Positions 34,389 through 44,031 of a DNA stretch of 64,000 nucleotides are shown one piece after another. A program made the position numbers and the translations under genes. Where the stretch lies: contig JAGADF010000016.1 of NCBI GenBank assembly GCA_017613735.1, forward strand, positions 62,001 to 126,000. The letters are read 5' to 3'. A model generated the notes under the pieces. The model saw nothing but the letters and a program-made list of their open reading frames with translations, ran no database searches and was not told the origin of the DNA. Numbering within the stretch: position 1 is the stretch's first letter; the number at the start of each line of letters is the position of its first letter. Source of the DNA: Clostridia bacterium (GTDB taxonomy: Bacteria; Bacillota; Clostridia; Oscillospirales; Acutalibacteraceae).

Positions 34389-34835
34389 CAGATATTTTCT
34401 TATATCGTCCGTCAGGTGAAGTTCAATATTGACAAGCCTTTCGGCAATATCCTTTGATTTTTCGTCAGCCGAAGAATACTGATTTATATACCTGCTTAAA
34501 GACTTGACGCCCATATTGCAGCCGTCCGTCATAAGGTCGGCTATGGTTTTGTCCGACGGGTCGGCAAGCAGCTTCGCATTTGTTTTCATCCAGCTCATGC
34601 TCTTTGCGACGGGATTCGGGTTTTTGCCGCTGTCCGAGTGTCTGTCAAGAAGCTCGCCCACCTCAACGCCGAGCTTCTGGTGCTCGGTTTTGCATTTTGA
34701 AAGCAAATCGTGAAACGTCTGATTCTTTACGTTATCAAGAACGTCGTCAATGGACTCGACGCCCATTTTTATTCCTGCGTCACATTCTCTTAAAAGCTTG
34801 ACGGTATCGCCGTCAGAGCCGACAAAATCCTGCAT
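34386..34835 (-). CDS. Four-helix-bundle protein (DUF2383/PA2169-like)
   Basis: The 149-residue, all-helical cytoplasmic protein has amphipathic repeats (LLRECDAGIKMGVESIDDVL, CKTEHQKLGVEVGELLDRH, DLMTDGCNMGVKSLSRYINQ). This fits the four-helix-bundle family often annotated DUF2383, with ferritin-like topology but without clear ExxH metal motifs. Function is unknown, perhaps stress related. The start follows AAAGGTGGTAAGT. Confidence 0.6.
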   Translation of the reverse strand: MQDFVGSDGDTVKLLRECDAGIKMGVESIDDVLDNVKNQTFHDLLSKCKTEHQKLGVEVGELLDRHSDSGKNPNPVAKSMSWMKTNAKLLADPSDKTIADLMTDGCNMGVKSLSRYINQYSSADEKSKDIAERLVNIELHLTDDIRKYL

Positions 34836-34925
34836 ATACTTACCACCTTTTTATAGTCTGGCTTTAGTGTATGCAGGATTTGTTTTTTTATTCGTTATTA
34901 AATTAATCCGCGTGAACCGATTTAA

Positions 34926-36215
34926 TTATTTGTTCGGAACAAGCTTTTCCTTGCCGCCCATATAAGGACGAAGGGCGACGGGAATATCGACGCTGCCGTC
35001 CTCATTGAGGTTGTTTTCAAGGAAAGCGATAAGCATTCTCGGAGGCGCGACAACGGTATTGTTGAGCGTATGGGCAAGATACTTTTTGCCGTCCTCGCCG
35101 CTGACGCGGATTTTAAGACGTCTTGCCTGCGCGTCGCCGAGATTCGAGCAGGAACCTACCTCGAAATACTTCTTCTGTCTCGGGCTCCACGCCTCAACGT
35201 CAAGAGATTTGACCTTTAAGTCCGCAAGGTCGCCCGAACAGCATTCAAGCGTTCTTACGGGAATGTCGAGCGAGCGGAAAAGGTCAACCGTGTTCTGCCA
35301 GAGCTTGTCAAACCAGTAGGGGCTGTCCTCGGGCTTACAGATAACTATCATTTCCTGCTTTTCGAACTGGTGAATTCTGTAAACTCCCCTCTCCTCTATT
35401 CCGTGAGCGCCCTTTTCCTTGCGGAAGCACGGCGAATAGCTCGTAAGAGTGAGCGGAAGAGTCTTTTCGTCGTTGATTGTGTCAATGAATTTACCTATCA
35501 TCGAGTGTTCGCTCGTGCCGATAAGATAAAGGTCCTCGCCTTCAATTTTATACATCATAGAGCTCATCTCGTCAAAGCTCATAACGCCCGTAACGACTTC
35601 GCTTCTAATCATAAACGGAGGAACGCAGTATGTGAAACCGCGGTCAATCATAAAGTCTCTCGCATAGGAGATAACCGCCGAATGAAGACGGGCGATATCG
35701 CCGACAAGATAGTAAAATCCGTTGCCCGCAACCTTTCTCGCAGAATCGAGGTCAATACCCGCGAAGGACTCCATAATATCGGTGTGATAAGGAATTTCAA
35801 AATCGGGAACAACCGGCTCGCCGAACTTTTCAATCTCAACGTTTTCGCTGTCGTCCTTGCCTATGGGAACGGACGGGTCGATAATGTTGGGAATCGTCAT
35901 CATAATCTTCTTTATCTTTTCGGCGAGTTCTTCCTCAGTCTTTTCAAGGGCTGCAAGCCTGTCCGCCGCTTCGGTTACCTGCTTTTTGACCTGCTCGGCC
36001 TCGTCGCGCTTACCCTGAGCCATAAGAGCGCCTATTTCCTTGGAAATCTTGTTTCTGTTCGCTCGAAGAGCGTCGGCGTCCTGAAGCGCCTGACGGTACT
36101 GCTTATCAAGCTCAATAACCTCGTCAACAAGCGGGAGCTTTCTGTCCTGGAACTTGTTTCTGATGTTCTGTTTAACAATTTCGGGATTTTCTCTCAAAAA
36201 CTTAATGTCAATCAT
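34926..36215 (-). CDS. serS: Seryl-tRNA synthetase
   Basis: The 429-residue class II synthetase has the N-terminal antiparallel coiled coil that grips the tRNA-Ser extra arm (residues 30-105), then LIGTSEHSMIGKF, SPCFRKEKGAHGIEERGVYR (motif 2) and NTVVAPPRMLIAFLEN (motif 3). It lies 12 nt downstream of parB on the same strand and so is probably cotranscribed. No T-box leader is visible. Confidence 0.97.
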   Translation of the reverse strand: MIDIKFLRENPEIVKQNIRNKFQDRKLPLVDEVIELDKQYRQALQDADALRANRNKISKEIGALMAQGKRDEAEQVKKQVTEAADRLAALEKTEEELAEKIKKIMMTIPNIIDPSVPIGKDDSENVEIEKFGEPVVPDFEIPYHTDIMESFAGIDLDSARKVAGNGFYYLVGDIARLHSAVISYARDFMIDRGFTYCVPPFMIRSEVVTGVMSFDEMSSMMYKIEGEDLYLIGTSEHSMIGKFIDTINDEKTLPLTLTSYSPCFRKEKGAHGIEERGVYRIHQFEKQEMIVICKPEDSPYWFDKLWQNTVDLFRSLDIPVRTLECCSGDLADLKVKSLDVEAWSPRQKKYFEVGSCSNLGDAQARRLKIRVSGEDGKKYLAHTLNNTVVAPPRMLIAFLENNLNEDGSVDIPVALRPYMGGKEKLVPNK

Positions 36216-36227
36216 TTTTATTTCTCC

Positions 36228-37088
36228 TTATTCCTTACCGATTTCATTTGCTATTTTCTTTAAGTCCTCTTTGTCAAAGAACTCTATTTCAAGCTTTCCG
36301 CCTCCGCCGGGAACAGCGTGAACCTTAACCCGTCTGCCGAGCGTTTCGGAAAGCGACAGCTCAACCTCGTCGAAATATACGTCGCGTTTACCGCTCTTTT
36401 TAGTCTTTCTCGGCTTTTTCGCGCTCTTTTGCTTAGCCATTCTCTCGATATCGCGAACCGTAGCCTTATCTTTAATTATAAGCGAAGCGGCATAACGCAT
36501 ATCCTCTTCGTTTTCAAAGCCTAAAAGCGCTCTCGCGTGACCTTCGGAAATCTTACCGCCGGCGACCGTATCGCGTATGTCGTCGGGAAGTTTTAAAAGC
36601 CTTAAGGCGTTAGCTACCGCAGGTCTTGATTTGCCGACTCTGTAAGCCGCCTCCTCCTGTGTTAAGCCGAAGTTTTCAATAAGCTCATAAAGTCCCTGCG
36701 CCTGTTCTATCGGGTTTAAATCCTCTCTCTGAAGATTTTCTATAAGAGCGATTGCCGCCGTTTCGTCGTCGCTTAAATCCCTTACGGTAACGGGAACTTC
36801 CTTAAGCCCCGCCATTTTCGCCGCACGCCAGCGACGTTCGCCCGCTACAATCTGGTAACTGCCGTCCTTTCTCGGGCGTACAAGAAGCGGCTGTAACACG
36901 CCGTACTGAGAAATGCTTTCGGCAAGCTCCGAAAGAGAGCCCTCGTCAAATGCCTTTCGGGGCTGAGTGCGGTTAGGCTCAATGTCGTCAATATTCAGCG
37001 TGATGGCGCTGTTGCCCGTTTCAAGCGCGGTATTGTCAAGGAAAAGGCTGTCAAAGCCTCTGCCGAGTCCGCCTTTTTTTACTGCCAT
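36228..37088 (-). CDS. parB: Chromosome-partitioning CTPase ParB/Spo0J
   Basis: The 286-residue protein binds parS, loads CTP and slides as a clamp that recruits SMC. The N-terminal KKGGLGRGFDSLF tail contacts ParA. The CTP-binding GERRWRAAKMAGL and ENLQREDLNPIEQA motifs follow, then the helix-turn-helix (QEEAAYRVGKSRPAVANALR). It is 12 nt after parA, in the Firmicute order. Confidence 0.95.
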   Translation of the reverse strand: MAVKKGGLGRGFDSLFLDNTALETGNSAITLNIDDIEPNRTQPRKAFDEGSLSELAESISQYGVLQPLLVRPRKDGSYQIVAGERRWRAAKMAGLKEVPVTVRDLSDDETAAIALIENLQREDLNPIEQAQGLYELIENFGLTQEEAAYRVGKSRPAVANALRLLKLPDDIRDTVAGGKISEGHARALLGFENEEDMRYAASLIIKDKATVRDIERMAKQKSAKKPRKTKKSGKRDVYFDEVELSLSETLGRRVKVHAVPGGGGKLEIEFFDKEDLKKIANEIGKE

Positions 37089-37100
37089 AGTTACCTCCTG

Positions 37101-37871
37101 CTAACTTCTTTCGCTCTTTTTGATAAATTCTTTCGCAAATTCCTCATAAGCCTTCGCGCCCTTTGAGGAACGGTCGTAATACATAACCGGCTCGCCGAAT
37201 GACGGAGCCTCGGAAAGCCTTACGTTCTTTGGAATAGCGGTCGAATAGACCTTCTGCGGAAACGCCCTTTTGACCTCTGAAGCAACCTGCTGAGTCAGGT
37301 TGAGCCTGCTGTCGTACATTGTGAACAGAACGCCCTCCATTTCAATATGGGGGTTGTAAAGGCGTTTTACTTGTCGGACAGTCGAAATCAGCTGGGCAAG
37401 CCCCTCAAGCGAATAGTATTCGCACTGCATCGGAACAAGGAAGGTGTCCGAAGCGCAAAGCGCGTTAATGGTAATAATTCCCAATGACGGCGGGCAGTCA
37501 AGAAAGATATAGTCGTAATCCGCCCAGACCTCAAGAAGCGCTTTCTTTAAAAGGCTTTCACGGTTTTCAATCGCTATCATTTCAACCTCTGCGCCCGCAA
37601 GATTCATATCCGACGGCAGCAGAGAAACATTCTTGAATTTCGTGACAACGGTGCATTCTTTCGCCGACGCGCCGTTTATAAGCATATCATAGGTCGAAGC
37701 GGAAATATTTCTCTTATTCACGCCGAAGCCGCTTGTGGAATTGCCCTGCGGGTCAATGTCGACAAGAAGCGCTTTCTTTCCCAGCGCGCCGACTGCGGCG
37801 GCAAGGTTTACGGCTGTAGTGGTCTTTCCCACCCCGCCCTTCTGATTTATTATAGAAACAATTTTTGCCAT
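37101..37871 (-). CDS. parA: Chromosome-partitioning ATPase ParA/Soj
   Basis: The 256-residue deviant-Walker ATPase has NQKGGVGKTTTAVNLAAA and DIDPQGNSTSG, plus FLDCPPSLGIITINAL. It moves or orients ParB-parS complexes and in Bacillus also regulates DnaA. A parS site lies 110 bp upstream. Confidence 0.95.
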   Translation of the reverse strand: MAKIVSIINQKGGVGKTTTAVNLAAAVGALGKKALLVDIDPQGNSTSGFGVNKRNISASTYDMLINGASAKECTVVTKFKNVSLLPSDMNLAGAEVEMIAIENRESLLKKALLEVWADYDYIFLDCPPSLGIITINALCASDTFLVPMQCEYYSLEGLAQLISTVRQVKRLYNPHIEMEGVLFTMYDSRLNLTQQVASEVKRAFPQKVYSTAIPKNVRLSEAPSFGEPVMYYDRSSKGAKAYEEFAKEFIKKSERS

Positions 37872-37980
37872 GTTTTCACCTCAACATTACAGAGTATACC
37901 ATAATAATATAAAAAATAAAAGTGATTTTTTCATTTTTCGGTCCGATTTTTCGTTCTGCGGCAAAAAAATACGCAAAATA

Positions 37981-37996
37981 CGTTTCACGTGAAACA
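37981..37996. promoter_or_regulatory. parS site between parA and noc
   Basis: CGTTTCACGTGAAACA matches the Firmicute parS consensus TGTTTCACGTGAAACA at 15 of 16 positions and contains the full 14-bp palindrome GTTTCACGTGAAAC. Confidence 0.93.
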
Positions 37997-38013
37997 TTTA
38001 TATAAAAAGCAAA

Positions 38014-38048
38014 GCAAAAGCGCCCACTATAGCAGTGAGCGCTTTCGC
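38014..38048 (-). terminator. Terminator of noc
   Basis: On the minus strand GCGAAAGCGCTCACT and AGTGGGCGCTTTTGC pair (two wobbles) around a 5-nt loop, then TTTGCTTTTTATA follows. No gene is present in 37872-38132 apart from this and the parS site. Confidence 0.75.
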
Positions 38049-38132
38049 TTGTGGATGTGGGGTGTGAAAGAGAAGGATATGGGTGCGGGAAAACCCGCTA
38101 TATTAAGCCCTTTCGGGCGTAATACCGATTTG

Positions 38133-38960
38133 TCAGCCTGCGGTTTTTGCCGTAAACCCCGCCTGCTTCGGTATGCGGACGACGTACTCTATATATTCGT
38201 CCGTCTCGCTTTTCGCCGAATCCGCGTCAATACCCGCTCTGCGGATAGCGTCAACGGCGTGATTCAGGGTGTTTATAAAGATTCTTATGTCACGGAAACT
38301 CTTTTTGACCGTCCCTTGCGGCTCCTCGGTGCGTTTATTCATCTGAAAAATCAGTCTTTCGCTTTCTTCGACGTTAAGGTGCCGGTCAATTATTATAGAT
38401 AACGCGCGCTCGCGCAGGTCGTCGGTTTCAAGCCTTAAAAGCGCTCTCGCGTGCCTTTCGGTAAGCCCCGCCTTCGATATTTCGTAACGCAGCTGTTCGT
38501 TGAGTTTCAGAAGTCTCAGTTTGTTTGAAAGCGTCGGCTGAGCCTTGCCCAGTTTTCTTCCGATTTCTTCCTGACTCATTCCGTATACATTCAGCAGTTT
38601 ATCGAGAGCAAGCGCCTCTTCAAAAAACGAAAGGTCGCTTCTCTGTATGTTCTCAAGCACGGAAAGAATTGTAGACTGTTCCTCGTCCGCGTCAATTATT
38701 ATAGCGGGAACCTTTGTCATACCTATTAATCTTGCCGCGCGAAGCCGTCTTTCGCCGGAAATCAGTTCGTATTCACCGCTTTCGAGCTTTCTTACGGTGA
38801 GCGGCTGTATAATTCCGTTAGCTCTTATGCTCTGCGCAAGCTCTTCAAGCTCGTCAAAATCAAAATGCTTTCTCGGCTGGTTGGGATTGGGTTTGATTCT
38901 GCTCTGCGGCAAAAGCATTACGGTCTCCCCTACCGTCGGTTTTAACTGTGACTTAAACAA
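38133..38960 (-). CDS. noc: Nucleoid occlusion protein (ParB-like Noc)
   Basis: The 275-residue ParB paralogue has GERRLRAARLIGM, ENIQRSDLSFFEEA and a helix-turn-helix in QEEIGRKLGKAQPTLSNKLR. Position between rsmG and parA is where B. subtilis carries noc, which binds its own DNA sites and blocks division over the chromosome. The start is TTG 38960 with GGAGG nine bases upstream. It opens with MFKSQLKPTV, in keeping with a membrane-interacting Noc N terminus, but that is inference. Confidence 0.85.
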   Translation of the reverse strand: MFKSQLKPTVGETVMLLPQSRIKPNPNQPRKHFDFDELEELAQSIRANGIIQPLTVRKLESGEYELISGERRLRAARLIGMTKVPAIIIDADEEQSTILSVLENIQRSDLSFFEEALALDKLLNVYGMSQEEIGRKLGKAQPTLSNKLRLLKLNEQLRYEISKAGLTERHARALLRLETDDLRERALSIIIDRHLNVEESERLIFQMNKRTEEPQGTVKKSFRDIRIFINTLNHAVDAIRRAGIDADSAKSETDEYIEYVVRIPKQAGFTAKTAG

Positions 38961-39073
38961 AAAATTTCACCTCCGTGGCTTGTCCTTACAAATAAAGGTT
39001 AGCACACAAAGGTGAAAAAATAAAGCATTTTCGATTGTCATAAATCCTTATATATCAAGGGTTTTCGGCATTA

Positions 39074-39784
39074 TCAGAGCGGTTTTGACGCGATTTTTGA
39101 CGAAGCGCGCGGATACCTTGTCGGAGTTTGCGATATTTTTTTAATTCTCACTATCGTTCGCTCTCCCCTGCCGAAAAGCTCAAAGCCGTCAGAGGCTGTA
39201 ATTTCGCCGCCGAGAGTTTTAACCGCGTTTTCGGACTGACTTATTTCCTCATCCGCCATATCGCCCTTCATGGCGATAAATTCACCGCCCGTTTTAACAA
39301 ACGGCAGACAGTATTCGGAAAGTACGGGCAACGCCGCAACCGCCCTCGCTACGGCAAAATCGTACTTTTCACGGTACTTCCCGTCCTGACCGCCCTGCTC
39401 AGCGCGAAGATGAACGGTTTTAGCCGTCAAATCAAGCTCTTTTAATACATTTTCAAGAAAAACAAGCCTTTTGTTAAGGCTGTCAAGCAAAGTAAGATTA
39501 ATATCAGGTCTTGCGATAAGCAACGCAACGCCGGGAAAACCCGCGCCCGTTCCAACGTCTATAACGCTTGCATTTTCGGGAATGTCAACGAATTTAAGCA
39601 CCGAAAGGCTGTCAGCGAAATGCTTTATAACTATTTCGTCAGGCTCGGTTATTGCCGTCAGATTCATTACTTTGTTCGTTTCGATAAGCATTTCGGCGTA
39701 TTTATCGAAACGCGAAAGCGCTTTTTCATCAAGGGAAATCCCGAAGAAATCCGCTTTTTCCTTTAATAAAGAGGTGTTAATCAT
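39074..39784 (-). CDS. rsmG: 16S rRNA (guanine-527-N7) methyltransferase
   Basis: The 236-residue SAM-dependent enzyme has VIDVGTGAGFPGVALLIARP (SAM loop), LDSLNKRLVFLENVL and the late ARAVAALPVLSEYCLP. I start at ATG 39784 behind AAGGAGGG, right at the mnmG stop. A 7-codon longer frame overlaps mnmG. It is coupled to mnmG as in most bacteria. Confidence 0.95.
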   Translation of the reverse strand: MINTSLLKEKADFFGISLDEKALSRFDKYAEMLIETNKVMNLTAITEPDEIVIKHFADSLSVLKFVDIPENASVIDVGTGAGFPGVALLIARPDINLTLLDSLNKRLVFLENVLKELDLTAKTVHLRAEQGGQDGKYREKYDFAVARAVAALPVLSEYCLPFVKTGGEFIAMKGDMADEEISQSENAVKTLGGEITASDGFELFGRGERTIVRIKKISQTPTRYPRASSKIASKPL

Positions 39785-39785
39785 A

Positions 39786-41657
39786 TCAGACGCCCTCCTT
39801 CGCAAGAAAAATGAGAAGGACGGAGATGTCCGCGGGCGTAACTCCCGAAATACGGCTCGCCTGCCCTACCGACTGGGGACGCGCCTTCGTCAGCTTTTCC
39901 CTCGCCTCAAGCCTGAGTCCGTCGATTGCGTTAAAATCAACGCTTTCGGGGATTTTCTTAACCTCAAGGCGGTGCATTTCCTCAACCTGAGCCTGCTGTC
40001 TTTTAATATAGCCGTCGTACTTTAATTCAATTTCAACCTGTTCGAAAACGTCCTCGGGCAAATCGGGACGGGTTTTGTCAAAAGGTTTAAGCAATTCGTA
40101 ATTAAGCTGGGGCCTGCGGATTAATTCCGAAAGCCGCGCGCCCGTTTTAAGCGCCGATGTTTCACGTGAAACAAGGAATTCCTGAAGCTCCTCGGACGGC
40201 GGAAGCACAGTATTTTCAACCCTTTCGAGTTCTTCGGCTATCATTTTTTTCTTTTCGAGAAGGCGGTTATGCTTCTCTTCGCTGACGAGCCCGACTTCAT
40301 AGCCTTTTTCGGTCAGGCGAAGGTCGGCGTTGTCCTGTCTTAAAAGAAGTCTGTATTCGCTTCTCGAGGTCATCATTCTGTAAGGGTCCATACAGCCCTT
40401 TGTTACAAGGTCGTCTATAAGCGTGCCTATATAAGAGGTTTCTCTGCCGAGAACAAACGGCTCTTTGCCCTGAACCTCCCTCGCGGCGTTGATTCCCGCG
40501 ATAAGTCCCTGCGCCGCGGCTTCCTCATAACCGCTTGAACCGTTGAACTGTCCCGCGCCGAAAAGTCCCCTGAAATCAAGAAATTCAAGGCTTTGCGAAA
40601 GCGCGAGCGGGTCTACGCAGTCATACTCTATGGCGTAAGCAGTACGCATTATTTCAACGTTTTCAAGACCGGGAATCGTTCTTAAAAACTTAAGCTGAAC
40701 GTCCTCGGGAAGAGACGAAGACATGCCCTGAAGATACATTTCCTCCGTATCCTCGCCGCAGGGCTCAATAAAGAGCTGGTGTCTCTGTTTTTCGGGAAAA
40801 CGGACTATTTTATCTTCAATGCTCGGACAGTAACGCGGTCCGACGCCGCTTATTTTACCGCTGTAGAGCGGTGAGCGGTGAAGATTTTCAAGAATTATGT
40901 TCTTCGTATCGTCATTCGTATATGTAATATGGCAGGCAACCTTATTTTTCGGTTTTTCTTCGCTGTCAAAGGAAAAAGCAACCGTTTTTTCGTCGCCCTC
41001 CTGCAATTCCGTTTTTGAAAAATCTATAGTTCTGCTGTTAACTCTTGCGGGAGTGCCCGTCTTAAAGCGGCGAAGCGGAATACCAAGTTTTACAAGGGCT
41101 TTTGAGAGTTCCGTCGCGGGGAACATTCCGTCAGGTCCGCTTTCGTATGAAACGTCGCCGATAAAGATTCTTCCGCCGAGGAAAGTGCCCGTTGCGAGAA
41201 TTACGCACTGCGCGGTATAAACCGCCTCCAGACGGGTTTTAAGCGTCCACAGTCCATTGTCATCCCTATATAAATCAACAATTTCGCACTGTCTTAAGTC
41301 AAGGTTTTCCTGCTTTTCGACGGCGTGCTTCATATATTCGCAGTATTTTCTGCGGTCAATCTGCGCTCTGAGCGAATGAACCGCGGGGCCTTTTCCGAGA
41401 TTTAACATTCTTGACTGAATACTCGTCTTGTCCGCCGCAACGCCCATTTCGCCGCCGAGAGCGTCGATTTCACGGACAAGATGTCCCTTTGAGGTGCCGC
41501 CGATTGACGGGTTGCAGGGCATATTGCCGACAGAGTCAAGATTAATCGCAAACATTACGGTTTTACAGCCGAGGCGCGCCGAACCAAGCCCTGCCTCAAT
41601 TCCGGCATGGCCTGCGCCGATAACGGCAACGTCATAATGTTTTGCAAAATACTCCAT
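39786..41657 (-). CDS. mnmG: tRNA uridine-34 modification flavoprotein MnmG (GidA)
   Basis: The 623-residue FAD enzyme works with MnmE to make the 5-carboxymethylaminomethyl group at tRNA wobble uridines. The GAGHAGIEAGLGSARLG dinucleotide motif is at residues 14-30, and CNPSIGGTSKGHLVREIDAL and NGSSGYEEAAAQGL are conserved family segments. The coding sequence contains a perfect parS site (40158-40173). It starts 1 nt after the mnmE stop. Confidence 0.96.
   Translation of the reverse strand: MEYFAKHYDVAVIGAGHAGIEAGLGSARLGCKTVMFAINLDSVGNMPCNPSIGGTSKGHLVREIDALGGEMGVAADKTSIQSRMLNLGKGPAVHSLRAQIDRRKYCEYMKHAVEKQENLDLRQCEIVDLYRDDNGLWTLKTRLEAVYTAQCVILATGTFLGGRIFIGDVSYESGPDGMFPATELSKALVKLGIPLRRFKTGTPARVNSRTIDFSKTELQEGDEKTVAFSFDSEEKPKNKVACHITYTNDDTKNIILENLHRSPLYSGKISGVGPRYCPSIEDKIVRFPEKQRHQLFIEPCGEDTEEMYLQGMSSSLPEDVQLKFLRTIPGLENVEIMRTAYAIEYDCVDPLALSQSLEFLDFRGLFGAGQFNGSSGYEEAAAQGLIAGINAAREVQGKEPFVLGRETSYIGTLIDDLVTKGCMDPYRMMTSRSEYRLLLRQDNADLRLTEKGYEVGLVSEEKHNRLLEKKKMIAEELERVENTVLPPSEELQEFLVSRETSALKTGARLSELIRRPQLNYELLKPFDKTRPDLPEDVFEQVEIELKYDGYIKRQQAQVEEMHRLEVKKIPESVDFNAIDGLRLEAREKLTKARPQSVGQASRISGVTPADISVLLIFLAKEGV
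40158..40173. promoter_or_regulatory. parS site inside mnmG
   Basis: TGTTTCACGTGAAACA is a perfect match to the 16-bp Firmicute parS consensus. It lies within the mnmG coding sequence, 6 kb from dnaA. Confidence 0.96.
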
Positions 41658-41658
41658 A

Positions 41659-43022
41659 TTATTTACCTACGCAGAAACGCGAAAATATTTCGTTTATAAC
41701 CGAATCCGACGCCTTTTCGCCCGTGAGAACGAGAAGGGAGTCGATAGCCGAATCGACCGTGACGTTGACCGCATCAAGCGTGACGCCGTTTTTAAGGTCG
41801 TTTTCAGCCTGAATAATATCTCTTAAAGCCTGCTCGCAGCAGCTTTTCTGCCTCGCATTTATAAGAGAGGCGACCGACGGGTCAAAATCGGCTGTCTCGA
41901 GAGCTTTTTCGATAATGTCACAGAGCTTTTGTCTGTCGTCGGGATTTTTTGCGCTGATTTCAACCAAGTTTTCAAAGTTTTGTATAATTAAATTCTTCTG
42001 CGCCTTTTGCTCAAGGTCGGCTTTGTTGAGAATTGCAACACATTTCTTGTTTTTTACAAGGGAGACAATCTCTTCATCCTCTTGTGTAAAAGGTCGGGAC
42101 AAATCGAAAACCGCGAGGGCAAAATCTGCGCTTTCAAGCCATTTTTTCGCCTTATCGACGCCGATTTTTTCAACCTCGTCCTCCGAGGAACGAAGTCCGG
42201 CGGTATCTGCAAGGCGAAGGGTTGCCGCGCCGATAACCGCGGTTTCTTCAACGATATCACGGGTTGTGCCCTCGACCGCGGTGACGATTGACCTGTCCTC
42301 GCCGAGAAGCATATTCATCAGAGTCGATTTTCCGACATTCGGCTTTCCTACAATCGCGGTACGCACTCCGCCTATAACCGCCTTTCCCGTATCGAAACGC
42401 GATATAAGATTTTCAAGCTCCTTTTCGGCGGTGTTAAGATTTTCAACTAATTCGCCGCTTGTAAGCTCTTCAATTTCATCGTCGGGGTAGTCCACCCACG
42501 CCGCAAGCGAAGCCGAGGCGGAAATGAGAATACCGTTGATTTCGGCTATTTTTTTACTCAGCGCGCCCTCAAGAGTGTTGTAAGCCGCCTTCGTTTCCTG
42601 CTCGGAATGAGAGGAAATGATGTTCATAACCGATTCTGCGCTCGTCAAATCCATTTTACCGTTGAGGAAGGCTCTTTTTGTGAATTCGCCCGCAGGGCGG
42701 GGAGAGCGCCCGCAGAAAGCACGCTGCGAAGCACCTCACGCGTTACAAAAAGCCCGCCGTGACAGTTAAGCTCAACAACGTCTTCGCCCGTATAGCTTTT
42801 CGGAGCTTTAAAAACAAGAGCCACAACCTCGTCGACGGGTTCGCCGTCCTCGCTCTTAACGGAGCCGAGCAACGCCGAATAGCCCCTTAAATCCTTAAGG
42901 AGCCTGCCGTTTTTCGATATAAACACCTTGTCTGCGATTTCAACGGCGTTTTCGCCCGAAATACGCACGATACCTATTCCGCCGGGTGAAAGACCGGTCG
43001 AAATTGCGGCAACAGTCGACAT
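41659..43022 (-). pseudogene. mnmE: tRNA modification GTPase MnmE, interrupted by one frameshift
   Basis: Residues 1-106 read normally (ISTGLSPGGIGIVRISGENA, CHGGLFVTREVLRSVLSAGA). The frame then slips, and the expected GEFTKRAFLNGKMDLTSAES continues in another frame through the G domain (GKPNVGKSTLMNML, DTAGLRSS, LNKAD) to the C-terminal FCVGK. Between GCT (42705-42707) and GGC (42688-42690) there are 14 bases where 15 are expected, a single-base loss. The site is a GC-rich palindromic stretch. Because MnmG is intact and the rest of MnmE is undecayed, an assembly or sequencing error is at least as likely as a real mutation. Confidence 0.9.
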
Positions 43023-43048
43023 TACATCACCTTTATCAATAAAACAAA

Positions 43049-43070
43049 AAGGGGAGTCGAAACTCCCCTT
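43049..43070 (-). terminator. Terminator between jag and mnmE
   Basis: AAGGGGAGT-TTCG-ACTCCCCTT on the minus strand, followed by TTTTGTTTT, ends the rpmH-rnpA-yidD-yidC-jag transcript before mnmE. Confidence 0.85.
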
Positions 43071-43074
43071 AAAA

Positions 43075-44016
43075 TCATTCTTCCGTTGAATCCTGCTCTA
43101 CTTCGATTTTGCCGTACAGAGACGAGCCTTCAAAATCGCTCTTGGGAGCTCTTGCGGGAGCGTCCGCAACCTTGGCAGCAGGGGAGTCGTTCCTTCTGCG
43201 GCGGTCGTTTCTCTGATATGACTGGCGGCTGGCTTTAACCGAACCGTCGGGAGCAATTGTAACTCTTCTTTCAAGGTCATTGCCCGTTGAATACGAGGTA
43301 GCACCGTTGATTTCCTGAACCGCGGTATGAATAACTCTTCTCTCATACGGGTTCATAGGCTCAAGCGTAACGCTTCTGCCCGATTTAACCGCCTTAATGG
43401 CATTTCTTCTTGCGAGCACGCGTAAAGCGTCCTCACGTTTTTCGCGGTAATCGCCTACGTTGACGCTGACTCTCTTATAGCTGCCCTTGCCGTGGTTCGC
43501 AACCATTCTTGTAAGATACTGAAGAGCGTCGAGAGTTTCGCCGCGTCTGCCGATTACGAGACCGTAATCGTCGCCGCAATTAACCTCGAAGTTAATTTCC
43601 TCATCGTTTGCGGTGACCTCGATTTCACAGCTTTCCATGCCGATACCGAGAATCATCGCCTTTAAATATTCCTTCGCGTCGTCATATTCGTTTGTAGGCT
43701 TCATTTCAACCGCTTCAAAGGGCTTTGAAATTTCAACAACAACTTCCTTGACGGGCTTGGGTTTATTCTCTTTTTTATTGTTTTTCTTATTATTTTCTCT
43801 TTTTTCCTGTCTGGGTTTTCTTTCAGGCTCGTCCTCAGCTTCATAGCTGACCTTGACTTCGGCTTCATTACCGCCGAAAAGACCTAAAATCTTTTTTGTA
43901 GGGGTTTTGAGGATTTCAATCTTAACCTCAACCTCTTCGGGAGCGCCGAGTTTTTCCTTTGCCGCTTTTGTAGCCGCGTCAACGGTTGCGCCCGTTCCGA
44001 TTGCTTCTTTCAACAT
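43075..44016 (-). CDS. khpB: RNA-binding protein Jag/KhpB
   Basis: The 313-residue protein has a Jag_N domain (residues 1-55), a Lys/Glu/Asn-rich linker, a KH domain with GLVIGRRGETLDALQYL and an R3H domain (EPMNPYERRVIHTAVQ). The tail is rich in Arg and Asn. It binds small and messenger RNAs, often with KhpA, and affects cell elongation. It follows yidC, the standard order. Confidence 0.93.
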   Translation of the reverse strand: MLKEAIGTGATVDAATKAAKEKLGAPEEVEVKIEILKTPTKKILGLFGGNEAEVKVSYEAEDEPERKPRQEKRENNKKNNKKENKPKPVKEVVVEISKPFEAVEMKPTNEYDDAKEYLKAMILGIGMESCEIEVTANDEEINFEVNCGDDYGLVIGRRGETLDALQYLTRMVANHGKGSYKRVSVNVGDYREKREDALRVLARRNAIKAVKSGRSVTLEPMNPYERRVIHTAVQEINGATSYSTGNDLERRVTIAPDGSVKASRQSYQRNDRRRRNDSPAAKVADAPARAPKSDFEGSSLYGKIEVEQDSTEE

Positions 44017-44031
44017 ATCAATATTTACCTC

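Noticed and set aside
37989..38402. Plus-strand frame between parA and noc
   Set aside because: Most of it is antisense to the noc coding region and the rest covers the noc terminator. There is no ribosome binding site.
42645..42707. Programmed frameshift in mnmE
   Set aside because: There is no slippery heptamer, and MnmE is not known to use frameshifting. A base deletion or sequence error explains it better.
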